Source: Clostridiaceae bacterium (lineage in GTDB: Bacteria; Bacillota; Clostridia; Acetivibrionales; DUMB01). Taken from it: a stretch of DNA of 36,698 nucleotides. The stretch covers positions 1 to 36,698 of the forward strand of contig DULF01000217.1 of assembly GCA_012840535.1 (NCBI GenBank). Direction: 5' to 3'. Position 1 is the stretch's first letter; each line of letters begins with the position of its first letter. The notes beneath the pieces are model-generated. The model did not search any database. It was not told the origin of the DNA and saw nothing but the letters and a program-made list of their open reading frames with translations. This document shows positions 18,203 through 24,361 of this stretch, one piece after another. Made by a program: the position numbers and the translations under genes.

Positions 18203-18285
18203 AGGTTTTAGTTTATATGATTGATGATGTACAATTGTAAATTTATGGTTTATAATATTAGTTGTAAATAAAAATAAAACAAATA

Positions 18286-18314
18286 TTGCTTTGGTTTAAA
18301 TAGTAATATATATT
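18286..18314 (+). promoter_or_regulatory. Possible promoter in the ftsA-ftsZ gap
   Basis: TTGCTT (18286-18291) and TATATT (18309-18314) are 17 bp apart in the very AT-rich 282-bp gap. A perfect TTGACA at 18421-18426 has no -10 at normal spacing. The wide gap suggests ftsZ has its own promoter(s), but which one is used cannot be settled by eye. Confidence 0.3.
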
Positions 18315-18484
18315 TATTATAATGATATATATTATGTTAATATAATTGTACTGCATATGAAGCCCGTTGGAGTTTATTGTATTCTGTGTTAAAAATTGCT
18401 ATTTCAGGTATTGCCTTGGGTTGACAGAGTATTTAAATAGAAAGCGCGTTTTTATATTAAGCAAATGATAAAGGGGGACTTAAG

Positions 18485-19576
18485 TTGCTGGAGTTTGACA
18501 TCGATATGGGGCAATTTGCTCAGATAAAGGTAGTTGGTGTTGGCGGAGGAGGAAACAACGCCGTTAACAGAATGATTACAGCTGGTCTTCGAGGGGTCGA
18601 ATTTATTGCTATTAATACGGATAAGCAGGCGTTGTTTTTATCTAAGGCAAACTCAAAAGTACAAATTGGAGATAAACTGACAAAAGGGCTGGGAGCCGGC
18701 GCAAATCCTGAAATTGGTGAAAAGGCTGCCAACGAAAGCAAAGACGAAATAGCCCAGGCAATAAAAGGCGCGGATATGGTATTTGTCACCGCTGGCATGG
18801 GAGGTGGAACCGGAACAGGCGCTGCTCCGATAGTTGCGCAGATTGCCAAGGAAATGGGAATCCTAACGGTCGGTGTTGTTACAAAGCCTTTTATGTTTGA
18901 AGGCAGGAAGAGAATGCAATATGCAGAAAGAGGAATAGAAAACCTCAAGGCCAGTGTCGACACTCTAATTACTATTCCTAATGACAGGCTGCTGCAAGTT
19001 GCCGAAAAGAGGACATCAATAGTCGATGCTTTCAAAATGGCAGACGATGTACTTCGTCAGGGTGTCCAGGGCATTTCCGATATAATTGCTGTTCCGGGAT
19101 TAATAAATCTGGATTTTGCCGATGTTAAGACCGTTATGTCAAATGCCGGTTTAGCACATATGGGAATAGGAAGGGCATCAGGAGACGGAAGAGCCGAGGA
19201 GGCTGCAAAACAAGCAGTTCAAAGTCCGCTTCTCGAGACTTCCATTGATGGTGCTAAAGGTGTTCTTTTAAATATTACCGGAGGCACTGATCTTGGGTTG
19301 TTTGAAATTGATACTGCGGCCGGTTTGGTTCAAAAATCTGTCGATCCGGATGCAAATATTATAATCGGAGCAATAATTGATGAGAACCTAAAAGACGAGA
19401 TTCTTATAACCGTAATAGCGACAGGATTTGATAAGGGACCTGCCATAAAGAAAGTGGCTGAAAAGACAGGCAGCGAAAAATTTATAAGGAATACCCCCGA
19501 GAAACTTCAAACTACGGATTTTAGTGATGATGAGCTTGATATACCCACGTTTTTAAGAAGAAACAGGTTTAAATAA
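18485..19576 (+). CDS. ftsZ: Cell division GTPase FtsZ
   Basis: FtsZ is the tubulin homologue that forms the division ring. Translation starts at TTG 18485, 7 bp after AAGGGGG (18471-18477). The 363-residue protein has [23 protein letters not shown], the tubulin signature [15 protein letters not shown], the TIPNDRLL loop and the T7 loop [11 protein letters not shown]. The C-terminal tail [15 protein letters not shown] is the conserved peptide that binds FtsA and other partners; the linker before it is short. A strong terminator follows at 19621. Confidence 0.98.
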   Translation: MLEFDIDMGQFAQIKVVGVGGGGNNAVNRMITAGLRGVEFIAINTDKQALFLSKANSKVQIGDKLTKGLGAGANPEIGEKAANESKDEIAQAIKGADMVFVTAGMGGGTGTGAAPIVAQIAKEMGILTVGVVTKPFMFEGRKRMQYAERGIENLKASVDTLITIPNDRLLQVAEKRTSIVDAFKMADDVLRQGVQGISDIIAVPGLINLDFADVKTVMSNAGLAHMGIGRASGDGRAEEAAKQAVQSPLLETSIDGAKGVLLNITGGTDLGLFEIDTAAGLVQKSVDPDANIIIGAIIDENLKDEILITVIATGFDKGPAIKKVAEKTGSEKFIRNTPEKLQTTDFSDDELDIPTFLRRNRFK

Positions 19577-19620
19577 AAACGGACAAGTAATCTATATCTG
19601 ATGATAACATGGACACAGAT

Positions 19621-19654
19621 AAGCACCAGGATGCTCTTATCCTGGTGCTTTTTG
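19621..19654 (+). terminator. Strong terminator after ftsZ
   Basis: A perfect 12-bp stem, AAGCACCAGGAT (19621-19632) with ATCCTGGTGCTT (19639-19650), has a 6-nt loop and a following T-tract. It separates the division genes from the sporulation module. Confidence 0.9.
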
Positions 19655-19685
19655 TCATATAAATCTTTCTTTTCAACATTACGTT

Positions 19686-19718
19686 TTGACAAAATTATAT
19701 GCGATAAAGTTATATAAT
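19686..19718 (+). promoter_or_regulatory. spoIIG-type promoter with long spacer (probable Spo0A-activated)
   Basis: A consensus -35 TTGACA (19686-19691) and consensus -10 TATAAT (19713-19718) are 21 bp apart, too far for ordinary sigma-A use. Bacillus subtilis spoIIG has the same trait (about 22 bp) and needs Spo0A~P. Two sequences one base off the reverse 0A box TTCGACA lie here: TTCAACA (19672-19678) and TTTGACA (19685-19691, overlapping the -35). Confidence 0.65.
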
Positions 19719-19785
19719 ATTCATAAAAGTACATGCACCTGAATATATGTAAAATAGATGATTGTCTGAATGTGGGGTTTCACCG

Positions 19786-20685
19786 GTGGAAGTATTCCTT
19801 GATATAATTATTTTAGAAAACATTGTTATGAATTACTTGATACTGCTTACTACTTCAAAATTCATAAGAAGCAAAGTGTCAAACTTCCGCCTGCTTGTCG
19901 GAGCAATTATTGGAGCAGCGTATGTTGTATTAATGGTGGTCTTGCCCGGCATTAAAGCTTTATACACTGTTTTTGCAAGGATTCTTTTATCATGTGTTAT
20001 TGTAGCTGTAGCCTTTTCCCCAAAGAAATTCAATAGTTTCTTTAAGACCCTTGCTATATTTTATGTATGTACTTTTATATTCGCAGGGGCTGCTTTTGCT
20101 TTTCTCTACTTTAATCAGAATGGAGGGTTTATAAGGAATGGCATAATTTATGTGTTTTGGCGGTCGAAATGGACAGTGCTGTTTTTATCAATTGTAATGG
20201 GAGCAATTATTGTCAGGATATTCTGGGATATTTTGCAATACAGGCTTGTAAAGGAAAAACTTTTAAATCAGCTGAAAATTGCTTTTGAAAATAAAGCTAT
20301 TGAACTTTCGGCATTAGTTGATACAGGAAATTCACTCCATGACCCGCTTACCAATATGCCTGTTGTAGTAGTTGAATTTGATGCAATTAAAGAAATTTTG
20401 CCTGCTGATATCCGGAGCATTTTCAATGAATCCAGGGAGAATGATCTTGTTACGATAACAGGTATTATTTCAAGCTCGCAGTGGTTTTCAAGATTCAGGC
20501 TGATACCTTATACTTCACTCGGGAAAGAGAACGGCATGCTGATAGGTTTCAAGCCTGATTATATTGAGATAAGTGATAGCAATGAGGAAAGAAAAGGGAT
20601 AAGTGATGTGATTATAGGCATATATAACAAGGCACTTTCAAAAAACGAAAAATATAAGGCGCTTTTAAACCCGGAACTGATTTAA
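19786..20685 (+). CDS. spoIIGA: Sigma-E processing peptidase SpoIIGA
   Basis: SpoIIGA is the membrane-bound aspartic protease that cuts pro-sigma-E in the mother cell after signalling from SpoIIR. I chose GTG 19786 because the protein then begins VEVFLDIIILEN (first residue read as Met), aligning with the Bacillus N-terminus, and has GGGG at 9 bp; a TTG at 19762 lacks a site. The 299-residue protein has five hydrophobic helices (~1-150) and then a soluble domain with the catalytic ALVDTGNSLHDPLT motif (Asp near residue 180). It sits directly upstream of its substrate gene sigE, as expected. Confidence 0.94.
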   Translation: MEVFLDIIILENIVMNYLILLTTSKFIRSKVSNFRLLVGAIIGAAYVVLMVVLPGIKALYTVFARILLSCVIVAVAFSPKKFNSFFKTLAIFYVCTFIFAGAAFAFLYFNQNGGFIRNGIIYVFWRSKWTVLFLSIVMGAIIVRIFWDILQYRLVKEKLLNQLKIAFENKAIELSALVDTGNSLHDPLTNMPVVVVEFDAIKEILPADIRSIFNESRENDLVTITGIISSSQWFSRFRLIPYTSLGKENGMLIGFKPDYIEISDSNEERKGISDVIIGIYNKALSKNEKYKALLNPELI

Positions 20686-20727
20686 ACTCTGATAAAAAAA
20701 TCAAGGAACTGAAAGGTGATGTATACA

Positions 20728-21459
20728 ATGAATATTTTAAAAAAAGCAAAACTATTTGTCCTAATAAACTATATTAAGGTTCTAAGGAAACTAAAAATAC
20801 ATGCTGCACTCCCGGTGCATTATATTGGCGGAAGCGAGGCGCTGCCACCTCCTCTTAGCAACGATGAGGAAAACTATTTGTTGAACAGGCTTGGAGAGAG
20901 CGATTTTGCAGTTAAATCAATACTTATTGAAAGGAACTTAAGATTGGTTGTTTATATAGCGAGAAAATTTGAAAATACGGGTGTAGGTGTGGAGGATTTG
21001 GTTTCAATTGGTACAATAGGATTAATTAAAGCCATTAACACATTCAACCCTTCTAAAAATATAAAGCTTGCTACTTATGCTTCCAGGTGCATTGAAAATG
21101 AAATACTTATGTACCTGAGAAGGAATAATAAGGTAAAAACAGAGATTTCCATAGACGAACCGCTAAACATTGATTGGGATGGTAATGAGCTTTTGTTATC
21201 GGATATACTGGGCACTGAAAACGACATTATCCAAAGAAGCCTGGAAGATGAAGTTGACAAGGAACTTTTGAATGCAGCACTGAAAAAGCTTAGCTTGAGG
21301 GAAAAAAAGATAATGGAACTGAGATTCGGCTTGTCAAACGGCGTAGAGAAGACTCAAAAAGAAGTGGCCGACATGCTTGGAATATCCCAATCGTACATTT
21401 CCAGGCTGGAGAAAAGAATTATAAGCCGGCTTAAAAAAGAGATAAACAGAATGATGTAA
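20728..21459 (+). CDS. sigE: Sporulation sigma factor sigma-E (pro-protein)
   Basis: Sigma-E directs early mother-cell transcription. ATG 20728 lies 7 bp after GGTGAT (part of GAAAGGTGAT); GTG 20716 and ATG 20719 overlap the site itself. The 243-residue product has a basic, amphipathic pro-sequence (~1-35) ending at [13 protein letters not shown], the conserved region around the SpoIIGA cleavage site, which keeps the factor inactive at the membrane. Sigma-70 region 2 ([30 protein letters not shown]) and region 4 ([19 protein letters not shown]) are clear. It is co-transcribed with spoIIGA, 42 bp upstream. Confidence 0.97.
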   Translation: MNILKKAKLFVLINYIKVLRKLKIHAALPVHYIGGSEALPPPLSNDEENYLLNRLGESDFAVKSILIERNLRLVVYIARKFENTGVGVEDLVSIGTIGLIKAINTFNPSKNIKLATYASRCIENEILMYLRRNNKVKTEISIDEPLNIDWDGNELLLSDILGTENDIIQRSLEDEVDKELLNAALKKLSLREKKIMELRFGLSNGVEKTQKEVADMLGISQSYISRLEKRIISRLKKEINRMM

Positions 21460-21540
21460 GTCTTGTCTTAATAGCATTAAAAAGCAGTTTTGTCAAGGTG
21501 TTTTGAAAAAATTTTCTCTTTTTTTTTATCCGCATTTTCA

Positions 21541-21568
21541 GTATAAAAAAGACCTTCATGGCAATAAT
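21541..21568 (+). promoter_or_regulatory. Sigma-F/sigma-G-type promoter for sigG
   Basis: GTATA (21541-21545) matches the sigma-F -35 GYATA and GGCAATAAT (21560-21568) matches the -10 GGnnAnAnT. The spacer is 14 bp, about one shorter than usual. It lies about 37 bp before the sigG start, where a forespore promoter is expected. Confidence 0.6.
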
Positions 21569-21605
21569 GATACTGACAGAAATTTGATTGCCGGGAGGGT
21601 TTTCT

Positions 21606-22379
21606 ATGCTGATCAACAAGGTTGAAATTTGCGGTGTTAACACATCTAAACTGCCTGTTTTAACTAATGAACAGAAAAAACAACTTTTTGAAAGAATTCA
21701 AAAAGGGGATGCCTCGGCAAGAGAAGAGTTTATTAACGGAAATCTAAGGTTAGTGCTTAGTGTGATACAGAGGTTCAATAACAGGGGAGAACATGTAGAT
21801 GACTTGTTCCAGGTTGGTTGCATTGGTTTGATAAAAGCAATAGATAATTTTGATGTGAATCAGAATGTGAGATTTTCGACTTATGCAGTCCCAATGATAA
21901 TAGGTGAAATAAGAAGGTACCTGCGTGACAATAACTCGATCCGGGTAAGCAGGTCTCTCAGGGATATTGCATATAAAGCTTTGCAGGTAAAAGAGAAATT
22001 AACCAATAAAAATTCCAGGGAACCCACTATTGCGGAAATTGCAAAAGAGCTCAAACTGCCCAAGGAGGAAGTGGTATTTGCCCTGGATGCCATACAGGAC
22101 CCTATCTCACTATTTGAGTCAGTATATCACGATGGCGGAGATGCCATTTATGTCATGGACCAGGTACGGGACGAAAAAAACATGGACGACAACTGGCTTG
22201 AGGGAATCTCGCTGAAGGAAGCCATGAGGAAGCTGAATGACAGGGAGAAGCTTATACTGAACCTTCGGTTCTTTGAGGGAAGAACGCAAATGGAAGTAGC
22301 TGAAGAGATTGGAATATCACAAGCTCAGGTTTCCAGACTTGAAAAGACCGCGCTGATGCATATGAGGAAATATATCTAG
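21606..22379 (+). CDS. sigG: Forespore sigma factor sigma-G
   Basis: Sigma-G drives late forespore genes, including germination and DNA-protection functions. ATG 21606 follows GGGAGGG (21593-21599) at 6 bp and gives 257 residues. The N-terminus NKVEICGVNTSKLPVL is a hallmark of SigG and distinguishes it from SigF. Region 2 has NLRLVLSVIQRFNNRGEHVDDL and, like Bacillus SigG, VRFSTYAVPMIIGEIRRYL; region 4 has EVAEEIGISQAQVSRLEK. There is no pro-sequence. The order spoIIGA-sigE-sigG matches Bacillus. A terminator follows directly. Confidence 0.97.
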   Translation: MLINKVEICGVNTSKLPVLTNEQKKQLFERIQKGDASAREEFINGNLRLVLSVIQRFNNRGEHVDDLFQVGCIGLIKAIDNFDVNQNVRFSTYAVPMIIGEIRRYLRDNNSIRVSRSLRDIAYKALQVKEKLTNKNSREPTIAEIAKELKLPKEEVVFALDAIQDPISLFESVYHDGGDAIYVMDQVRDEKNMDDNWLEGISLKEAMRKLNDREKLILNLRFFEGRTQMEVAEEIGISQAQVSRLEKTALMHMRKYI

Positions 22380-22381
22380 AG

Positions 22382-22413
22382 AAAAGGCTTGGGAACTCCT
22401 TCAAGCCTTTTTT
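22382..22413 (+). terminator. Terminator after sigG
   Basis: AAAAGGCTTG (22382-22391) pairs with CAAGCCTTTT (22402-22411) around a 10-nt loop, with the T-tract continuing to 22413. It begins 2 bp after the sigG stop. Confidence 0.85.
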
Positions 22414-22527
22414 CATATTAAGATACCAAAATACATATATTATTAGTGAATCAGGCAGGTGGTAAGGGGTAAAAGACTTTGAGAAAAAGCTGCAATCCTA
22501 GTATTACTTTGAAAGGCTGTGAGGTCT

Positions 22528-22791
22528 ATGAGTCGTGCTTCGGAATTCAGACAAAAAGAGGTCATAAACATGTCAGACGGAAGAAGGCTCGGTTTTATTT
22601 CTGATGTTGAAGTTGATTTGGAAAGCGGAAGAATAGAATCCCTGGTTTTGCCGGGAAGCGGAAGGTTTTTCGGGCTTATAGGACGGGATAACGAGTTCAT
22701 TATACCATGGGAAAAAGTGAAGAAAGTAGGAGAAGATATTGTTCTTGTTGATATGGACGAGAGGTTTATCAGAAAGTATTTTGATTACTGA
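22528..22791 (+). CDS. YlmC/YmxH family PRC-barrel protein
   Basis: An 87-residue protein in which SRASEFRQKEVINMSDGRRLG and FISDVEVDLESGRIESLVLP form the compact beta barrel of the YlmC/YmxH family, small proteins common in spore formers and of unknown function. The gene lies next to sigG as ylmC-type genes do in several Firmicutes. The start is uncertain: ATG 22528 has GAGGT only 2 bp upstream and AAAGG 11 bp upstream, while an in-frame GTG at 22519 is 2 bp after AAAGG. No signal peptide or membrane segment. The 148-bp gap from sigG holds the terminator and no clear promoter. Confidence 0.82.
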   Translation: MSRASEFRQKEVINMSDGRRLGFISDVEVDLESGRIESLVLPGSGRFFGLIGRDNEFIIPWEKVKKVGEDIVLVDMDERFIRKYFDY

Positions 22792-22819
22792 CAGAAATGC
22801 AATCAAGAAAAAAACAATT

Positions 22820-22848
22820 TTGCCGATAACATAATAAAATGCTATAAA
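22820..22848 (+). promoter_or_regulatory. Candidate promoter for nrdR
   Basis: TTGCCG (22820-22825) and TATAAA (22843-22848) are 17 bp apart. The predicted start of transcription would fall at the first of two direct repeats (22852-22909). Confidence 0.45.
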
Positions 22849-22851
22849 TAG

Positions 22852-22909
22852 AAAAGTATCCAAAGTTAAGTTATGATAAAATAAAAAAGTAGCCAAAGCT
22901 AAGTTGTGA
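22852..22909 (+). repeat. Two 25-bp direct repeats in the nrdR leader
   Basis: 22852-22876 and 22885-22909 match at 22 of 25 positions, with a 33-bp period (about three helical turns). The core reads CCAAAGYTAAGTTRTGA. They lie between the candidate -10 and the nrdR ribosome binding site and do not resemble the known palindromic NrdR box. Confidence 0.7.
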
Positions 22910-22923
22910 ACGGGGGATTGCTA

Positions 22924-23382
22924 ATGAAGTGTCCGTTTTGTGGGCATGAGGAAGATAGGGTAATAGATTCCAGGCCAACAGATGAAGGAACGTCAATCAG
23001 AAGACGGAGGGAATGTTCGAAGTGCATGAGGAGGTTCACTACTTATGAGAAGGTTGAAAGTATTCCTCTCATGGTTATCAAGAAAGACAGGACAAGGCAG
23101 CCTTTTAACAGGGAAAAGATTTTGAACGGGTTGTTGCGTGCATGTGAAAAAAGACCGGTATCAATAAATCAGCTGGAAAAAGTGGTTGATGAAATAGAAA
23201 CTCAAATCAGTAATTCTTTGCAAAGAGAAATTACTTCAAAGGAAATTGGAGAAATGGTAATGGCTAAGCTTAAAAATCTTGATGAAATAGCTTATGTCAG
23301 GTTTGCATCAGTATATCGGCAATTTAAAGACATAAATACTTTTATGGATGAATTGAGGAAACTTTTGAATGAAAAACAATGA
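22924..23382 (+). CDS. nrdR: Transcriptional repressor NrdR
   Basis: NrdR represses ribonucleotide reductase genes according to ATP/dATP binding. ATG 22924 follows GGGGGA (22912-22917) at 6 bp and gives 152 residues, the family size. The N-terminal zinc ribbon has [18 protein letters not shown] and [13 protein letters not shown] with the four Cys. The ATP cone follows ([20 protein letters not shown] to [13 protein letters not shown]). It is complete. The gene converges on a Spo0E-like gene, with 9 bp between the two stops. Confidence 0.97.
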   Translation: MKCPFCGHEEDRVIDSRPTDEGTSIRRRRECSKCMRRFTTYEKVESIPLMVIKKDRTRQPFNREKILNGLLRACEKRPVSINQLEKVVDEIETQISNSLQREITSKEIGEMVMAKLKNLDEIAYVRFASVYRQFKDINTFMDELRKLLNEKQ

Positions 23383-23391
23383 AAAAATGCT

Positions 23392-23571
23392 TTAGCTGTT
23401 TTTGTCAATTTTTATTTCCTTTAGCTGGCGGTATTCATTGAGAAGTGAATCAAGCATCCTGCTTGCTGAAATTATTTCAGGATCTTGCAGGTTGTTTTTA
23501 TTTGCAATTAATTTATGCAAATATTCTCTGAATTGCAATATCCTGTCGCATAATTCTTTATATTTATCCAT
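23392..23571 (-). CDS. Spo0E-like aspartyl-phosphate phosphatase
   Basis: Small Spo0E-type proteins dephosphorylate Spo0A~P and delay sporulation. The ATG at 23571 has AAGGG about 9 bp upstream on the minus strand and gives 59 residues, normal for the family; an in-frame ATG at 23580 overlaps that site. Two short helices are predicted. The pattern IL.FREYLHKLI, then NLQDPEIISASRMLDSLLNEY, matches Spo0E, whose signature SQELD appears here as SRMLD. It is convergent with nrdR. The family is short and divergent, so function is likely but not certain. Confidence 0.75.
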   Translation of the reverse strand: MDKYKELCDRILQFREYLHKLIANKNNLQDPEIISASRMLDSLLNEYRQLKEIKIDKNS

Positions 23572-23681
23572 GCATACCATCCCTTCAGGTGAATTAGTAC
23601 CACCTTTTTCTATTCTTACTTATTATTTTCAGAGAAGAAATAATAATTCATGCAATAAATGGAAGTTCCTATATTAAATAT

Positions 23682-23723
23682 ATACCCTGAGAATATTATT
23701 CTTAAGCTAAATTCTCAGGGTAT
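23682..23723. terminator. Palindrome downstream of the CBM25-like gene, possible terminator
   Basis: ATACCCTGAGAAT (23682-23694) and ATTCTCAGGGTAT (23711-23723) form a perfect 13-bp inverted repeat with a 16-nt loop. It lies 24 bp beyond the end of the minus-strand CBM25-like gene. No clean T-tract follows in either direction (ATATTTAATA on the minus strand), so termination is plausible but not typical. Confidence 0.55.
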
Positions 23724-23746
23724 TAGCCGGTTTTTCTCAAAAATAT

Positions 23747-24097
23747 TTATCTTGCCACATTAAAAGAATAATTTTTGCCGGAATTGTTATCCCAATTGTT
23801 AGCGCAGTCCTTAAAACAGACATTTAGTGTGCCAGGTTTGCTGACAGGAATTGAAACTTCAAATCCGGTGCCGGTTTTTGTCATTTGGTAGTCATATACA
23901 TTGTCCCAGTTGCTTCCGTACCCTACATGTGCGTAAACGTGTGTTGCGCCACATTTTGAGAGCAATCCGTCGTATTTTATTTTGACTTTTTCGCCAACAG
24001 TCGGAATTACAGGACTTATTGAGACACCGTTTTCTAAATAGTTATTGTTAGTGGTAATTTCATTTGAAACTGTATTGTTTCTTGCAACTCTTGGCAT
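23747..24097 (-). CDS. Free-standing CBM25-like carbohydrate-binding protein
   Basis: A 116-residue protein starts at ATG 24097 after a strong AAAAGGAGGT on the minus strand. An N-terminal ~30-residue polar, Asn-rich segment is followed by one compact beta domain: VGEKVKIKYDG, then THVYAHVGYGSNWDNVYDYQM, then FEVSIPV, and FKDCANNWDNNSGKNYSFNV. The aromatic spacing and the closing WDNNxGxNY match starch-binding family 25/53 modules. Those modules are normally attached to secreted amylases; here there is no enzyme, signal peptide or membrane segment. It may be an intracellular glycogen-binding or spore protein, which is inference. It lies between a Spo0E-like gene and a nucleotidyltransferase gene. 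Confidence 0.7.
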   Translation of the reverse strand: MPRVARNNTVSNEITTNNNYLENGVSISPVIPTVGEKVKIKYDGLLSKCGATHVYAHVGYGSNWDNVYDYQMTKTGTGFEVSIPVSKPGTLNVCFKDCANNWDNNSGKNYSFNVAR

Positions 24098-24147
24098 AGA
24101 ATACCTCCTTTTAAAAATCAGGTACTTTTTTATGTTACCTGGTTTTT
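24098..24147 (-). promoter_or_regulatory. Leader hairpin that can also pair with the Shine-Dalgarno
   Basis: On the minus strand the leader has AAAAACCAGGTA (plus 24136-24147), an 11-nt loop, then TACCTGATTTTT (plus 24113-24124), directly before AAAAGGAGGTA. The TACCT of the hairpin can pair either with the upstream AGGTA or with AGGTA in the ribosome binding site, so the two structures exclude each other. The stem has one C-A mismatch on this strand (a G-U pair on the other). Regulation is inferred. Confidence 0.4.
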
Positions 24148-24260
24148 ATTATTCTCAGTTCAAATTAAAAATACACTGGATGAAAAAAACATGTATTTTA
24201 TGGCAAATCAAAAGTGTATTAAATCGCATCATTTTACAAAAACTTTAAATAGTGTGCCAC

Positions 24261-24318
24261 GTGATTATGATATGCACGAATAACTGTTCGCTTGTTATTC
24301 TTAGCATATCATTATCAC
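24261..24318. repeat. 58-bp nested palindrome upstream of the nucleotidyltransferase gene
   Basis: The outer arms GTGATTATGATATGC (24261-24275) and GCATATCATTATCAC (24304-24318) match at 14 of 15 positions. Inner arms GAATAAC (24278-24284) and GTTATTC (24294-24300) are perfect, with a 9-nt loop. No T-tract follows, so it is not a normal terminator. It lies 44 bp before the next gene's start and could be an operator, a leader structure or a small mobile repeat. The other ~110 bp between it and the hairpin at 24147 are AT-rich without further calls. Confidence 0.75.
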
Positions 24319-24361
24319 TTCAATAAATACCAGAAAATGATAAAAAGGAAGGATGAAACTG

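Noticed and set aside
18421-18450. Perfect TTGACA in the ftsA-ftsZ gap
   Set aside because: No -10 box lies 16-18 bp downstream; the first TATATT-like box is about 25 bp away, too far even for a spoIIG-type promoter.
23402-23677. 91-codon plus-strand open frame after nrdR
   Set aside because: It is the antisense shadow of the Spo0E-like gene, whose protein sequence matches a known family.
24170-24215. Minus-strand CATAAAATA upstream of the CBM25-like gene, resembling a sigma-E/sigma-K -10 box
   Set aside because: No -35 element at acceptable spacing could be placed; the nearest ATA or AC is 12-14 bp away instead of about 16.
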